Shown: piece by piece, positions 1-12,900 of the stretch | Position numbering within the stretch: the first letter of the stretch is position 1 | Layout: each line of letters starts with the position of its first letter | Assembly (NCBI RefSeq): GCF_028453695.1 | Contig: NC_135778.1 | Span: forward strand, 26,773,214-26,837,213 | DNA: 64,000 nucleotides | Origin: Augochlora pura | Taxonomy: Eukaryota > Arthropoda > Insecta > Hymenoptera > Halictidae | Direction: 5' to 3' | Position numbers and translations under genes: made by a program | Notes under the pieces: model-generated | Seen by the model: only the letters and a program-made list of their open reading frames with translations | The model's database searches: none | Told to the model about the DNA's origin: nothing

Positions 1-755
1 CAATATTTTATAAGATATAATTATGTGTAATTATATTTGAAGTGGCTTGTTTGAGAATTATATTTCGTGATAATTAATTCAACTCGTCTGTATAACATTT
101 TAACCCTTTCCACTTGTGATATTGTAATTCTAGATCCAAAATAGTTTATCTAAACTACTGTGCTTTAATTTTCTGTGATTTCTAATTAAGATTCTTCGTA
201 CAGGTGAAATGGAGTCTTGTGGCTCTTTACTTTTTAGATATAAACAATTCTAGCCATTTGAAGATTATTTCGAAACGTGATGAAACAATTAGAATTACCT
301 CTCCAAAGAGTTAACACACATAAATCAAATTTTAAAACAGCATATTTCAAATTGCCATTTTCGCCCAATGACTTTAACCCTTCTCAATTCTAATTTTACA
401 AAACATGAACAATTTAACTATCAAATCCCGGCGAACCTAACTCGAAAGACACAACCTTCAAGACAGGTTGATAAAACCTACAATTGTTCAAAGAATCGTC
501 ACAGTAAATTCTCCGAAGTTGTCTGTCGCGACCTAAAGTGGACAATTAGAGAAGAGTAGACACGATTGTCGTTGCCTCGCGGCTGCATCTTGTATTCATC
601 GGCGATTTCAGGGAATTTACTGTACTTCTTTCCGGTCGTTGAATTAACGTCCAGCAGAGGTTGTCCCGGAGGATCGGTAACGAGCACCGATGGGTTCGCG
701 GTTTGATAAAAAGATTCGTGCGGTAACATGCCGGTTGGTCGTTGTTTTTTTTCAG
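1..755 (+). other. heph: heph intron (partial), upstream of the first exon in the window
   Basis: AT-rich sequence with no coding segment that fits the missing start of RRM2, so the preceding exon must lie outside the window. A possible decayed copy of the TTAA element lies at about 100-314 (TTAACCCTTTCC at the left, AAGAGTTAA at the right), but the ends match poorly. Confidence 0.6.
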
Positions 756-924
756 TCGCTGGAGGGCCAGAACATCTACAATTCATGTTGCACGCTGCGC
801 ATCGACTACAGCAAGATGCAGAACCTGAACGTGAAATACAATAACGACAAGTCGAGGGACTACACCAACCCGACGCTGCCGACCGGTGACGCGAACTTGG
901 ACGCTGCATCGCTTGCACTTGGAG
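756..924 (+). CDS. heph: heph exon, end of RRM2 (alternative donors at 925 and 985)
   Basis: The acceptor ttttttttcag ends at 755 and the frame opens in phase 0 with SLEGQNIYNSCC. Two good donors lie in the same phase: GAG|gtgagc at 925 and CCG|gtgagt at 985. Either joins to the exon at 6143 through a Gly codon. The upstream donor gives LALGGAPGVLPTP, which resembles the PTBP1 junction (AAAFGAPGI). The downstream donor adds 20 residues (ELLPQLLMGAGSQPRARIPG). Confidence 0.9.
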
Positions 925-3900
925 GTGAGCTTCTTCCACAGTTGCTGATGGGTGCTGGGTCACAGCCACGCGCTAGAATACCCGGTGAGTAGCTATGATT
1001 CGCTCGAATCGGATGAATTGCATCTCGATCCAATAAAGTCAGACCCATCCGGAGAAAGAACAATCGGGCGCCGCCGATAAAAAAACGTTTCAGAGTTACG
1101 GGTACCTTTTACCACCATTAGAGGACTCGTCGCATCGATCACCGATTAACCCCTTGCGTTGTCCTTAATATTTTTCTTAATAGAACCAGGTCATTTTTGT
1201 TTCTTGTATCGCCTAGAATTTGATACCAAAAAAATTCATTTGGATTTCAATTTAGAAGAAATGAATAATGTTCATACTTAGCAGATGTTGCATGGTAGCT
1301 TTATGACGAGTCCAACTCGTTGTTTTAGTGCAAGGGGTTAATCGCGATTTAAAACCTGCCCTGCGATAAAGCCGCTGCTCCAACAATGTAATTTATAATT
1401 TTACAATTCTATAATTTCATAATTTTATAATTTCATAATTCTATAATTTTATAGTTTATAATCTATAATTTATAAAACCGGCAGATAAAGCGATCCGAGA
1501 TTTCGTGGGCCGTATTGATCTCGGTGGTCGTTATTAATATTTCTTTTTAAACAAATATCGTCGGCTAAAAAATGGTTCGTTAACCGCTTGAGACGGCCAA
1601 CTAATTCGACAATTCCCGGCGAATGCTTGGGCTTTGAACGGCAACTTTCGGCGCCTTTGTCGCCTGTACCGCCCATTCATCGGCCGGACGGGAGCAGGGG
1701 GAGGGGGGGTTGGACGTCGTTAAGATAAAATTTAATTAACACCTCAGCTAGGTGGACCGGACAATAATGGCGCGTGTTGTATAGAATAACGAAGAAGCAA
1801 CTGTCTCGAACGAAGGCGGAAGTATCTATGAAATGAAATTCCCGGCAAGTTAGTAAACCGGGCCGGCGAGTTTAGCAGCAACTTCCCAGAACGTGGCTGT
1901 TTTTTTCATTATGAAAATTGAATTCCGCCGGATTTTCATCATCCGTGCGCCGTTATCCGGCGCGTTTCCATTACTCCGCTCGCATCAGCCCGCGGCGGGG
2001 CTGCACGGTTCGCTTTTTAAAACATTCCCCTCTTATCCACCGCCACCCCCCCCCCCCGTTCACCCGGACCCCGAAGAAGAAGAACGTGCTTTTCGTTAAC
2101 AGCCGCGCGTGTATACTTTTTAATCACAGACGAGACGCGCGCGCGATCTGAGAACGGTTCTGGGCTTCGCGTCCGCCGTTTGATCTCCGGCGACCGGCAA
2201 ACTAGGCTTCTCCTGTCTCTTCGAGGCTTGAAATTCGAACAAATACTATTGTCGAAGGTCTACGCTTCGTTTTACACGGTATGGCACTTCGCCGCGCGCT
2301 GGTCTTTCGACTTCCGATTATTTGTTTTCGAAGGCTGTTTCAATCATACTATCGTTGTTTAATAGGGCATTTTCAATCGACTGTTGTTTCGTGATGAAAA
2401 ATTGTATAACAATTGTATTATGCTGATTTTGAAGGCTGATGCTTCTTCTTTTTAATTACCTGTGAGAAATTGTGATTTTTTCATACCATTTTGTGAATAA
2501 AAATCGAGGAAGAAGTTTGGTTGTTGAATGTTTCATGACTTAGTGAAGTTTGAAAAATTTATAATATTCAAAGTTTTATAAGATTGATGAAATAAATCGT
2601 GCGATGATGTAACTTAGCTGATTTTAAAGCTCAGAATTTCTAGTTTCGTTGTACGTACTTGAGTTTGTCTTGAGATTTTTATTGTTGTTATATCTGATCG
2701 AAAACGGAGGCAACTCTTTTGCTTGTAAATAGGGAACATTCGGACGCGTCTAAAATGATCGCAAATTTTTTTTGCGGTTTGAAAACAGAATAGATTTTAA
2801 GATTGAAGTCCTCTCTTTAAAATGACTCCTCAAAACTTGATCTACGATTTTTTTTTTGCTGTATTATGAGTAAAAGTTGAGGAACAAGTTTATCCGCTTA
2901 AATCTTTTATGGTGTAATGTACTTCGAAAAGTCGGTGATATTCAAAATCTCATAAGTTCAACAAAAAAAATCATACGACAATCCACCGTAACCCATTTTA
3001 AAGCTAAAATCTCTATTTTAGCACCCTTAAATGTCATTTTTTATCCTCTCCCTTTTACATCGAAAAATAAAGTAAAATCATGAGATCTCGTTCTTCCAAA
3101 TTCTGCAAATTCGGTCACCTGCACCGACTTAAAAAAATTATTTTCCAAAACATGTACAGTACGATTGCATAAAATAAAGTCTTCCCTTTAAAACGAGTTC
3201 TCAAAACTTGATCAACGATTTTCCCACCCATTTTTATCGCGCTGCGAATGAAAAGCCTTCCCGGCATGCGTGCTTTCTTTTACAATGCATTCATTCATTC
3301 ACCGGAAACTTCTGTTGAAATTTTTGGAAATTTTTCAAGCCGGACAAATTAGTTCAAATCTCGCGTCTGAGAACAATGAAAACAGATGAGTCGAGGATAT
3401 ACGGGTTCGAGGTGGAATCATTAGGAGCCGGGTTGTTAAGGATCGCGTTGATACCGCAGAATTTAATAAACGCCGACCGAGCAGAGCGCGTAGTCTTTCG
3501 TTTCCGAAATTCGAACTATTCGCGGCGGTAATGGATTTTCTATTTCGCGGGGGGAGAGAGAAAAAATAAGGGGAGCGAACGGGGGAACGCGGGTAGGAAA
3601 ATGTACAAACAATTCCGGGCGCAGCGGCCGGGAACGGATTACGGAATCGAGTAAAATGCACCATTAAATTTTACATGGTGCCTCGGCATTCCGCGCAATG
3701 TTTTCACGAAGTCAGTGACCACCGGTGCGGATCGATGGGCCCCCGGCCCGGGGAATCGATCGATCAATTAGCCGTGCGATTTCCCAGCGTTCAGTCCATT
3801 AGAATTAATTATATTAATAGCAATACCGACCCGTTTCTGTCATTCGAACGTTATGATAAATTGTTATTTCGTGACTGCGCGAGCCGGCGGGTGCCGGGTG

Positions 3901-6900
3901 CCGCCTCGGCCGCCGCCATGTCTCCCTGCTTCCAATTTGCCGGTCGTTTTCAGCTCCATTTTCGAGCGGGATCGAATTGCGTGCGGTCAGACGGTATTAT
4001 TTCCTCGGGTAAATTAATTAATTGCGCTGCAACGGGAGAACACGGATACCAGGCCAGGATCGATGCCACCGAATGTTTCGACTTTCCGCTGGACCGCTTC
4101 TTTAGCCCCCTCTCGCCCTTATCTGCCGCCGTTTTATATTTACGGTCAGCAACCGAACCGACGCGCTGGCCCGACTATCTCCGCTACACAATGGCTAGAA
4201 AGATTTTTGCTAAAATAACAAACTGTCGGAGCGACGAAAAATAAGAGGTGGAGCTACTCTCGTGGTTCAGGAGAAATAGACCGGGTTTGATCGATTGTTA
4301 TTTCGTCAGGAAAAGTTATATGCTGTTCGAACTAGATTTGTTTTTAAAACCGAAGCTTCTCCGTTGTAACGATTTTATGGAAATTGCTCCACGATTTTTT
4401 CTTGCTGTTTTATAAATAAATAATGGGGGTCGGGTTCGATTGTCTAAATTGTTTACGGCTTCCTAGTTTTTATAAAATTGATGATATTTATTATTTCTTT
4501 ATAAAAAATCGCATCGCGGTGCAGCTTGAGTCATTTTAAAGCTTAAAGTCTCTACTTTTATTCACTATAGTTGATCTTCACCTGCGATTTCTTGTCAAGT
4601 TACACAAAACTGAAAAATAAAGATACATTTCTGCTTCAAAATGGGGCAAATTCAAGCGTCTCTAAAATCCTCAAAAAATTCTTTTTCTCATTAAATGTTG
4701 CATCGATTTGAAGTCTCCTCTTTCCAACGACACAAAAATTTCAAAAATCGATGTACGATTTTTCCTAGCCATTTTATAAATCAGAAATGAGGAACAAGTT
4801 CGGTCGTATAAAATCCTATAGCGCATTCGACATAACTCCATAGTCGACCACGCACTTTCCACACAAAATTCGATAAAACGACTAGAAAAAATCGTAACTC
4901 AAACTTTTAAAGATCTTTGAAAAGAGAAAACTTCAACTCACAAATCTGCCGCAGTCCGAAAAACGAGAAAAATTGTCCGAAGTTTTTGCAGACGTTCGAA
5001 TTAGCAGAATTCTTAAAAAAAAAACGATGTAAACTTTATTCTCCATGTAAAATAAATTTATCCCGAAATATAAAATAGAGTTGTCATATATATTTATAGA
5101 GTTCTATTTATAGAATCTTATTTATAGAGCTAACAATTTACTAAACAACAGTTAAATTTTTCCAAAAATTGCCATTGACCGAAGCGAGAACCGAAAGCCG
5201 CGAAAATCCGACCGCCGACGTGTTTCGAAATCCGACGGTAACTCTGAAACGCCCCCCCCCCCCCCCCCCCCCTGGTCTGACTTATTGGATCGCGTGATTT
5301 GCCGATTTCTGCTAGATACAGTCTGGTTAGAAGCGAGAGACGAACACCATTCGTCGAGGAAGATCGCGGCCGAAATTGCGTTAGTGGGTGGGAAAGCCCA
5401 CGGTAAACCGACCTTGACACGAAAACCAGCGAATCATAGCTAATCAAAATTCCCACAGCTTGTTCACCACATTAGCAATAGCCTGGGCGAGCCCATGGTG
5501 GAGCCGGCGCGCACCCGTCTCGAGCCTCTGTCAACGAGACCATGGCCGCGACAGAAGGTTCCCCGCGCACCATGGGCTCCCGCCACGGATGCGAATGAAC
5601 TTATTGGATTTGTTGCCGTAGCAGCTAAGTAAAACAATTCAAGCCATAGTCTGTGCATATTTTTGCTGCCGATTACGCTTAGTGTACTAGCCCGCACACC
5701 TCCGTCGATAAAATGCCGAGCCAGCAGGGGTTCCCAATCCCCGGCGCGAGTACTCGCCGCGGTTACAGCTCGCTCTATCACACTTTCCCCCGTAGTGGCC
5801 AAGCTAAATAATTCGGGCCGTAATAATAGCTTCACTTCGCTACCAGCTTGCTATAGCCAGTGTACACACAGCGGTTCTCACAACGCCATGGGCTTTCGCC
5901 AGAGAGTACCCCGATATTCGTTTGCTGCTGAGTATGAGAGATATAGTAGTCCCGCCGTAAAATTCTCGCTGCTGTGCTTGGTAGGTTCGGCGTGCCGATC
6001 GCCGACGTTAAACAAATCTTAGAGGCCGATGCATCTTCGGCCAGACTGTAAATGCTCAATTGTTTGCACACCACGCCCACCAAAGTACTACAAACGATTC
6101 TAACGACAGCTTGTAAATTTCCTGAAGTAGAGTCCATTGCAGGGGCACCGGGTGTGCTGCCCACGCCCTTTGCTGCCATGCACGGTCTGCCCTCGCCCTT
6201 GGCGGGCCCCTACAATGGGGTGCCGCCCGCTGGAGGCCTGGCTGGACTCGGTGGTTTCCCTCTCGGAGCGGCCGGCCTCGGCGTGCGTGTGCCCACCAAC
6301 GCGCAAACCTCCGCCGTGCTGCTCGTCAGCAACCTGAACGAAGAGGTAAGTGCTACGACGAAGAACGGTCACGACGATTCGCTACGGAATTAGTGGCTCG
6401 ATTACACCGGGGCGCCTCGATCGAAGCACGGAGAGAGATTAGTCGCGGTGCGAGCTGCTTCCTAAATTCCTGCGGCTGAAGAAACGCGAGGAGTCCACGG
6501 TAGGTTCTCGAGAATTGTCTCTCGAAGGAGATGGACAATTTGGGAGAGCAGATACGGTTATTAACAATTATTATTTGTCGTATCGTCAATTATTATTATT
6601 TACGATTATTATTAACCCCTTGAAATATAATAACGATTCAGACGCAAATATGACTGCTAATCGTTTCCTCTAAATCGAAGCAAAGTTTGGATCTTCTGTC
6701 ATCAAAATTTGGAATTGAAAGGAAACGAAGACGATCGACGAACAAAAATCCTCTCATTTCATCAAGGAAATGATTAAAGACAAAAAAGAACAAATAGACG
6801 CAGTTCTAAAATCGTAGTTCGAGGGGTTAATTATTAATCGTATATATAAACTCCCCAAGTTACCCATTTTCGTTTAAAAGCCGACGGACAATTTGAGAGA

Positions 6901-9900
6901 ATTTGCCATAGTCTTGTTATTTTCGATCTTGAATTCTAACCCTTTGCACTCGAATGGTACCACTAAAATTGTTCCACCACGTCCAAAATAATTTTTCTGC
7001 CAACAAAGATTTAGATCTTAAAAATTCTTAAACTGTAACTGTTTGTTTGCATGAGTCACGAGAATCGATTTCATAAAACGCACTTCGCCGCATGAAATGC
7101 AAATACTATAAGACAGAAAAATTATTTTCGACTTACAATTAAAATGGCTTCGAGTGTAAAGGGTTAATCTCGCGGCTCGTACGACGAAAGGCTTCCTTCG
7201 TGTCTTTTTTATCGTCTGGGGACACGCAGGACGTCGATAAAGTGTCGACGAACTGCGTCGTCCTCGGCCAGGATAATTTTGATTAAACACTGAGAGCAAT
7301 GGCGCGATAAATTTTACAACAAAGAATTTCGATCAGAATTGTTACCTTTAATTAGTTTGACAACATGTTTCATTAAAATTGATGTAACACGTATTTTCTG
7401 TGTAATCGCGAAGAACGTAAAAGTGGAGATTTCGTTTAAGCGAGAAGTTCATTGAGAAAATGCGCCGTTTCTCTCGGTGTGTACGCCTATGTACACGAAT
7501 CTGGCTTAGGTACGTACGTATACAACGAAAGTTACGCAACTACTACGATACGATTACAACGTAGTGCTACGTAGGCAACCCTTGCAGTCTCCCCATCCCC
7601 CGACGCGAGAGCTCCTCTCGCCGAACGGTCCTCGATACCCGGCGCGGTCTCTCCGCGGGTTTTCCACGCTGTTTAATCGAGCCGAAAACAATGAATAAAA
7701 TTGGCATTGTTTCTAGTGAAAGGACTCGACCGGTTTGTTCGTTTCGCCTGCGTCGTTTACGCGGACGGTATCGAGCGACTGGGCTCCTTCGGCGACCAGG
7801 AACCTCTCGCGGTCTCGATGCGTATGCCACCCTTTTTACGTCACGAGCCCTATATATCTTGTCCACCAACAACCCCTCTGACCCCGCTCATTCTCGATAC
7901 ACACATATAGAAATCGTTCCGAACGTCACCATTCTCTATCCTAACCGAGTCGTAGCGTTGTCAGCTACTGTCTCGCTTCCCGAGAGGTGCTTTTCGTTTC
8001 TGGGATCCAAGGAGAATCTTTTATTCAGTCTTTTCAAGTTTGGACAGACGTGGTTGGATCTTGGTCTGACTTTAGGACGAGCTTGGTTGGACTTAACCGA
8101 GGTCTGAGTTATGTAGACAGTTGTAATAGGCAAAGTTTGAATTTACTTAGGATTAATAAAGATCTGAATCTAATTGGATTTAATCAAAGTCTGAAATTGC
8201 TTATATTTAATCAAGGTCTGAATCTACTTAGACCTAAAGATGGTCTTTAGATCTAAGATATGAATCTAGTTAGACTTATTCAAGTTTTAAAATTGCTTAG
8301 ATTTTATCAAGATCTGAATCTACTTAGACTTAATTAAAGTCTGAATCTGCTTAGAGTTAAAGAAGGTCTTCATTTACATAGATCTAATTCAGACCTGAAT
8401 TTAAATAGATTCAGTTGACGTAAACGTCGATTTAAAAATCGACTTGGACTTACTAGAGATTCGATTCTACGTAGATCTATAATACAGACTAACTCTATTA
8501 AAATTGAATTCAGAGTTAACTGTACTTAGATCTAACTTAAACCTCACTTTAGTTACGCTTGACTCGGACCTGAATCTACTTAGATTTAATTCAGAATTGA
8601 TTCTAATCAGACACAGCCATGGTCAAAATTTATTTGTGCCTAACAGAAACCTGATCCAAAGTAACTCTTTTTAGATTTAATTCAGCCCTAACTGTACTTA
8701 AATCTAACTCTGACTTGAAGTTCACTTAACTTAGATCTGAATTTACTTAGATCAAGCGCAAACTTAAATTTATTTTTACTTAACTTAGACCTGAATTTAC
8801 TTAGATCTAATGTAAACTTGAATCTACTTAGACCAAAGATAAATTTGATTTTAACCAGACCTAAATCTACTAAAATCTCTATTTACTTAAACCTCAATAT
8901 AGACAGACCTGAAACCACTTAGACTTGAATCCAGTTGAAATTAAATCTATTTAGACCTGAATAGACTTAGACTAAAGTCAGGCTTGAATTTAACTTGGAC
9001 CTAAATCTATTAAAACATTAATCTATTTAGACCGGAATTTAGTCAGGTCTGAATCCAGTTAGACTCGAACTTAAGATTTTACTTAGACCAAAAATCAGAC
9101 AATAATTTATCTCAGACCCAAATCTATTCAAACCACGATCTATTTTTTATAGCTCAATACAATCAGACCTAAATCTGTTCAAAACACTCTCATATTTCTG
9201 TAAACATACACAATTGATAAAATATGAATTAGAAAAATGTTATTGGCCATTGTTGGCCGTTCGAATAGATAGTTGCAAACGAAAGGCACCTCCTTAGAAG
9301 ACTGTGTGTCAACGTCACACTTCGCAGCTGCAACTATTGTCACTACTGTACTATAACTATGTGTACTACTATCGTTGCGCCGCGCGCACAAGCTTCCGAC
9401 CAGTGTCTTTTTCCTCTGGCGAACAGACGTTCGAGTATACCTATTATACATACATACAGCTGTGTATAAAAAATGCATGCATGTGTATATGATATGTATG
9501 TATATGTATAACTGTATATATGAATACAAATACATACATAAATATTATATATAAATATATAAATATTATATATTATATATAAATATACACATGTACTTTT
9601 CCCCACTTTTTACTTTGTATTTTTTTTTAACCTGTCGCAAAATCATTCCCGCGTTACGAGGAACGACAAAACCACGAGGGATTCATATTGACGAGAAGGT
9701 CCCGGCTGTTTCTCTGCTTTCACTCCGTCTCTCTGTCTTCTCTGTCTGTTTCTCTGTACTTGTTTCCTCCTCTCACGATCGCGGAGGGCTGACAGCCGAA
9801 GGAAAATCGACCGGAAAAAGTGAGTTCCAGCTCTTTCGCTGCCGCTGACGTATATATCGTGTGTACCGTCGGTGCATTTGCGAGTCGCGTCTCGCCGCTG

Positions 9901-12900
9901 TGCTACATCGTGTGTCCCGTGTATACATATACATTCCTCTCAACTTCTGCGGCAGAACACGCCGCCGGCAAACGTTCGGAAACTTTTATTCATTTATTAA
10001 CCGCGCGTCATTGAATTCTCCAGTGTCCGCGCGCGCGCACACACGCGCCGGAATTTTTATTAATTAAACCGTGGTCGACGGACAGTAATTCTGAGACTGT
10101 GCGCGGAGAACACTCTTCGCCGGTACAAAGTTTATTTACCCCACTTATCGAACCGCCGGAAAAATGGGGGAAACCGATCGATCGATACTCATTTTTGCTC
10201 GCGCGGAAAATCTTGTTGCAGTTCGTTCAACTTCGTTTTTCGATTGAAATATTCGTTCTCCATTGGTTCTTTTTCTGTTCTTTTCTGTATCTTTTTTTTT
10301 TGTTTCTTGTTCGACGTTATCGCCGAGACGCGATTCGTGACACGATCAGTCGCACGATCAGCGAAAGGTCTGGAAAGCCCCTAAAAAACATGAGAAAGCA
10401 TGAGAACCGTGAAACTTGTGCGCGTGCCAACACCTATACATTGAATCCTATTTTACTCGCTGACTACTGACTGGACTCTGTCTGTTCTCTGTGTAGATGG
10501 TCACGCCTGACGCTCTCTTTACCCTGTTTGGTACGTCTCTACATTTATATTATTAATTATATTACATTATTAATTATTATATTTACATGCGTGGACACCA
10601 CTGACACGCACGCACACTCGAACACACACACACACACACACAAACACACACGCACACGCAAACGGAAACACAATGATACGCAGAACACGGGCGAAAAACA
10701 CATACACACGAACACACCGACACGTTTCTCCACGTGTTTCCGCGTGTTTGAAAGCATTTTTCCCGGAGAGTGAAGAGAAAGAACAATCGATTTTTGCAAT
10801 GTTCGGTTTTTTTTTCTTGCCTTTTTTTTCATTCGCGTGGAATGAATGATTCACACGGTCACATATCGAGAAAACACGAACAGGAAAATATAGCGTATCG
10901 CTATCACGATCGTCGCTGTCGGCGTTGTCGTGTCGCTGAAAATTTTTCTTCTATTCTGATAGTAGAATTTTCGTTGGATGTGTTTCATTTCTCTCTCTCT
11001 CTTTCACACTTTATTTTATTTTTATTAATACAGAAATCTCGATCATTGTCACTCTCCTGTTCACGTGTATACGGATATATATATATAATATAAATAGAAC
11101 TGTGTTTTTTTCTTTTTTTTTTTTTTTATTTATTTACGTTCCATTCGTTTTTTCCGACATTTTCTCGTTTTAACGTTCATATTTTTTCCCGATATTTTCG
11201 TGACTTCAACTTATTTTATTACTACAAGCTATTTCATTCCATATCACATAATCCACCCATGCTCATGAGCCATCGAATCATCGTCCGCCCATAAGACGCA
11301 TTGTTTATATTATTTTTTTCATGTTCTTTACTTCCAAGCATCTCTTCTAAATTCGTTTCGTTAATAGTTTTATTAATATCAGTTCCAGACACCTTAATAT
11401 TACAGAAGCTTTCGCTTATTTTACGTAATTCCATAGGAGCTCACTTCTCGGCAGCCGATCGGCTCTCGACTACCTTTCCCGAGGGAACGTCGAAAACCCC
11501 CGACGAAACACCGTTCGAATCCGTGAGCCGTAAATCCCGCGATTTTTTTTGTTTCGAAGGAATTGATTTTTACCGACGTTCACAGGGGTGTTTCGACGAT
11601 GGTCGGAGCCGATCGGCTCGATGCATGCCCCAGATCTTAGTCCGATCGTATAACCCCAGTCTTCGGTCGACCGAATCTATTGTCCCGATCATCTTTTCGG
11701 CGATCCTTAGACACCGTCATAAGATACCAGGCCCGAATTAAAGGCGGTCGAACTTACTAAAGATGATGTTTGCGTGTTGTGCATGTAGGCGTTTACGGGG
11801 ATGTACAGCGTGTGAAGATTCTCTACAACAAGAAGGACTCGGCACTGATTCAGATGGCCGAACCCCATCAGGCACACTTAGGTAATTAGACGAACGAGCC
11901 TTGGCCCCCTAGCGGCGGCGGCGACGCCGATGCGTGCTTTATTTCAAGATTTCCTTGTTTCACGACAGCATTGACACACATGGACAAGCTGAGGGTGTTT
12001 GGGAAGCAGATCAAAGTGATGCTTAGCAAGCATCAAACTGTTCAGTTGCCGAAGGAGGGTCAGCCAGACGCGGGTTTGACGAAGGATTACACCAACAGTC
12101 CCCTTCACCGATTCAAGAAACCAGGCTCGAAAAATTATCAGAACATCTACCCACCGAGCGCCACCTTGCATTTATCAAATATTCCGTAAGTGACGTTCCG
12201 AGGTTCGGTAATCTTTCTCTCTCGCTTTTCACCTTGGCTTGAGTAGTCGTCCATGTTTCTTCGCAAGCTGAGGAACAACGTGAGAGAAATCACTGTGCCT
12301 CGGCTAACAGAGACTGTCATTTCGCTGGCGATTCACGGTTTTATTAATCGATGCGACGTTTTCAGTAACACTGTAACCGAGGAGGAAATCAGGGACGCTT
12401 TTACTAAGAACGGCTTCACCGTGAAGGCTTTCAAGTTCTTCCCGAAAGACAGGAAAATGGCCCTCATACAGATGCCTAGCATGGACGATGCTGTCACTGC
12501 TCTGATCGTAAGTATCCTAGTTCTTGGACTCTGCAGCTTAGTCTTATTATGTCTAGGATATTCTTATTTGTAATTGGGGGATCCAATAGGTTCATCAATT
12601 AACGCAGTGATGTCCTTGGTTAGCTACTTTTCAAACTTAATGGCTTGTAGATCTTGATGTGGGCATGATACTGCGAATTAAAAATTGGAATTGGCAAATT
12701 TATGTAGTTAATGTGAGGATAGTAAAGGAAATTAGGTTAAAATAGGTCCTATTACTTTAGAATGATTAGGAGAGCTGTTAGACTTGTGCCTAAGTTAACT
12801 ACCGTGTAAGATTTAGCTATGTCCAGTCTAGATACCTATTTTTCGAGATTAGAACTGATGAATTGATGTAGTTAGTACCTAGATAGTAATAAAAATTTGT

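Noticed and set aside
100..314. Possible sixth TTAA element
   Set aside because: The left end fits (TTAACCCTTTCC), but the right end (AAGAGTTAA) matches too weakly to list as an element.
3675..4244. 189-codon plus-strand open frame in a heph intron
   Set aside because: No domain, poor splice context and a competing open frame on the other strand nearby. It fits a GC-rich noncoding segment.
7701..7910. Candidate cassette exon VKGLDRFVRFACVVYADG...
   Set aside because: Looks protein-like, but it lacks a convincing donor, breaks the domain of RRM3 if inserted, and matches no known PTB isoform that I can name.
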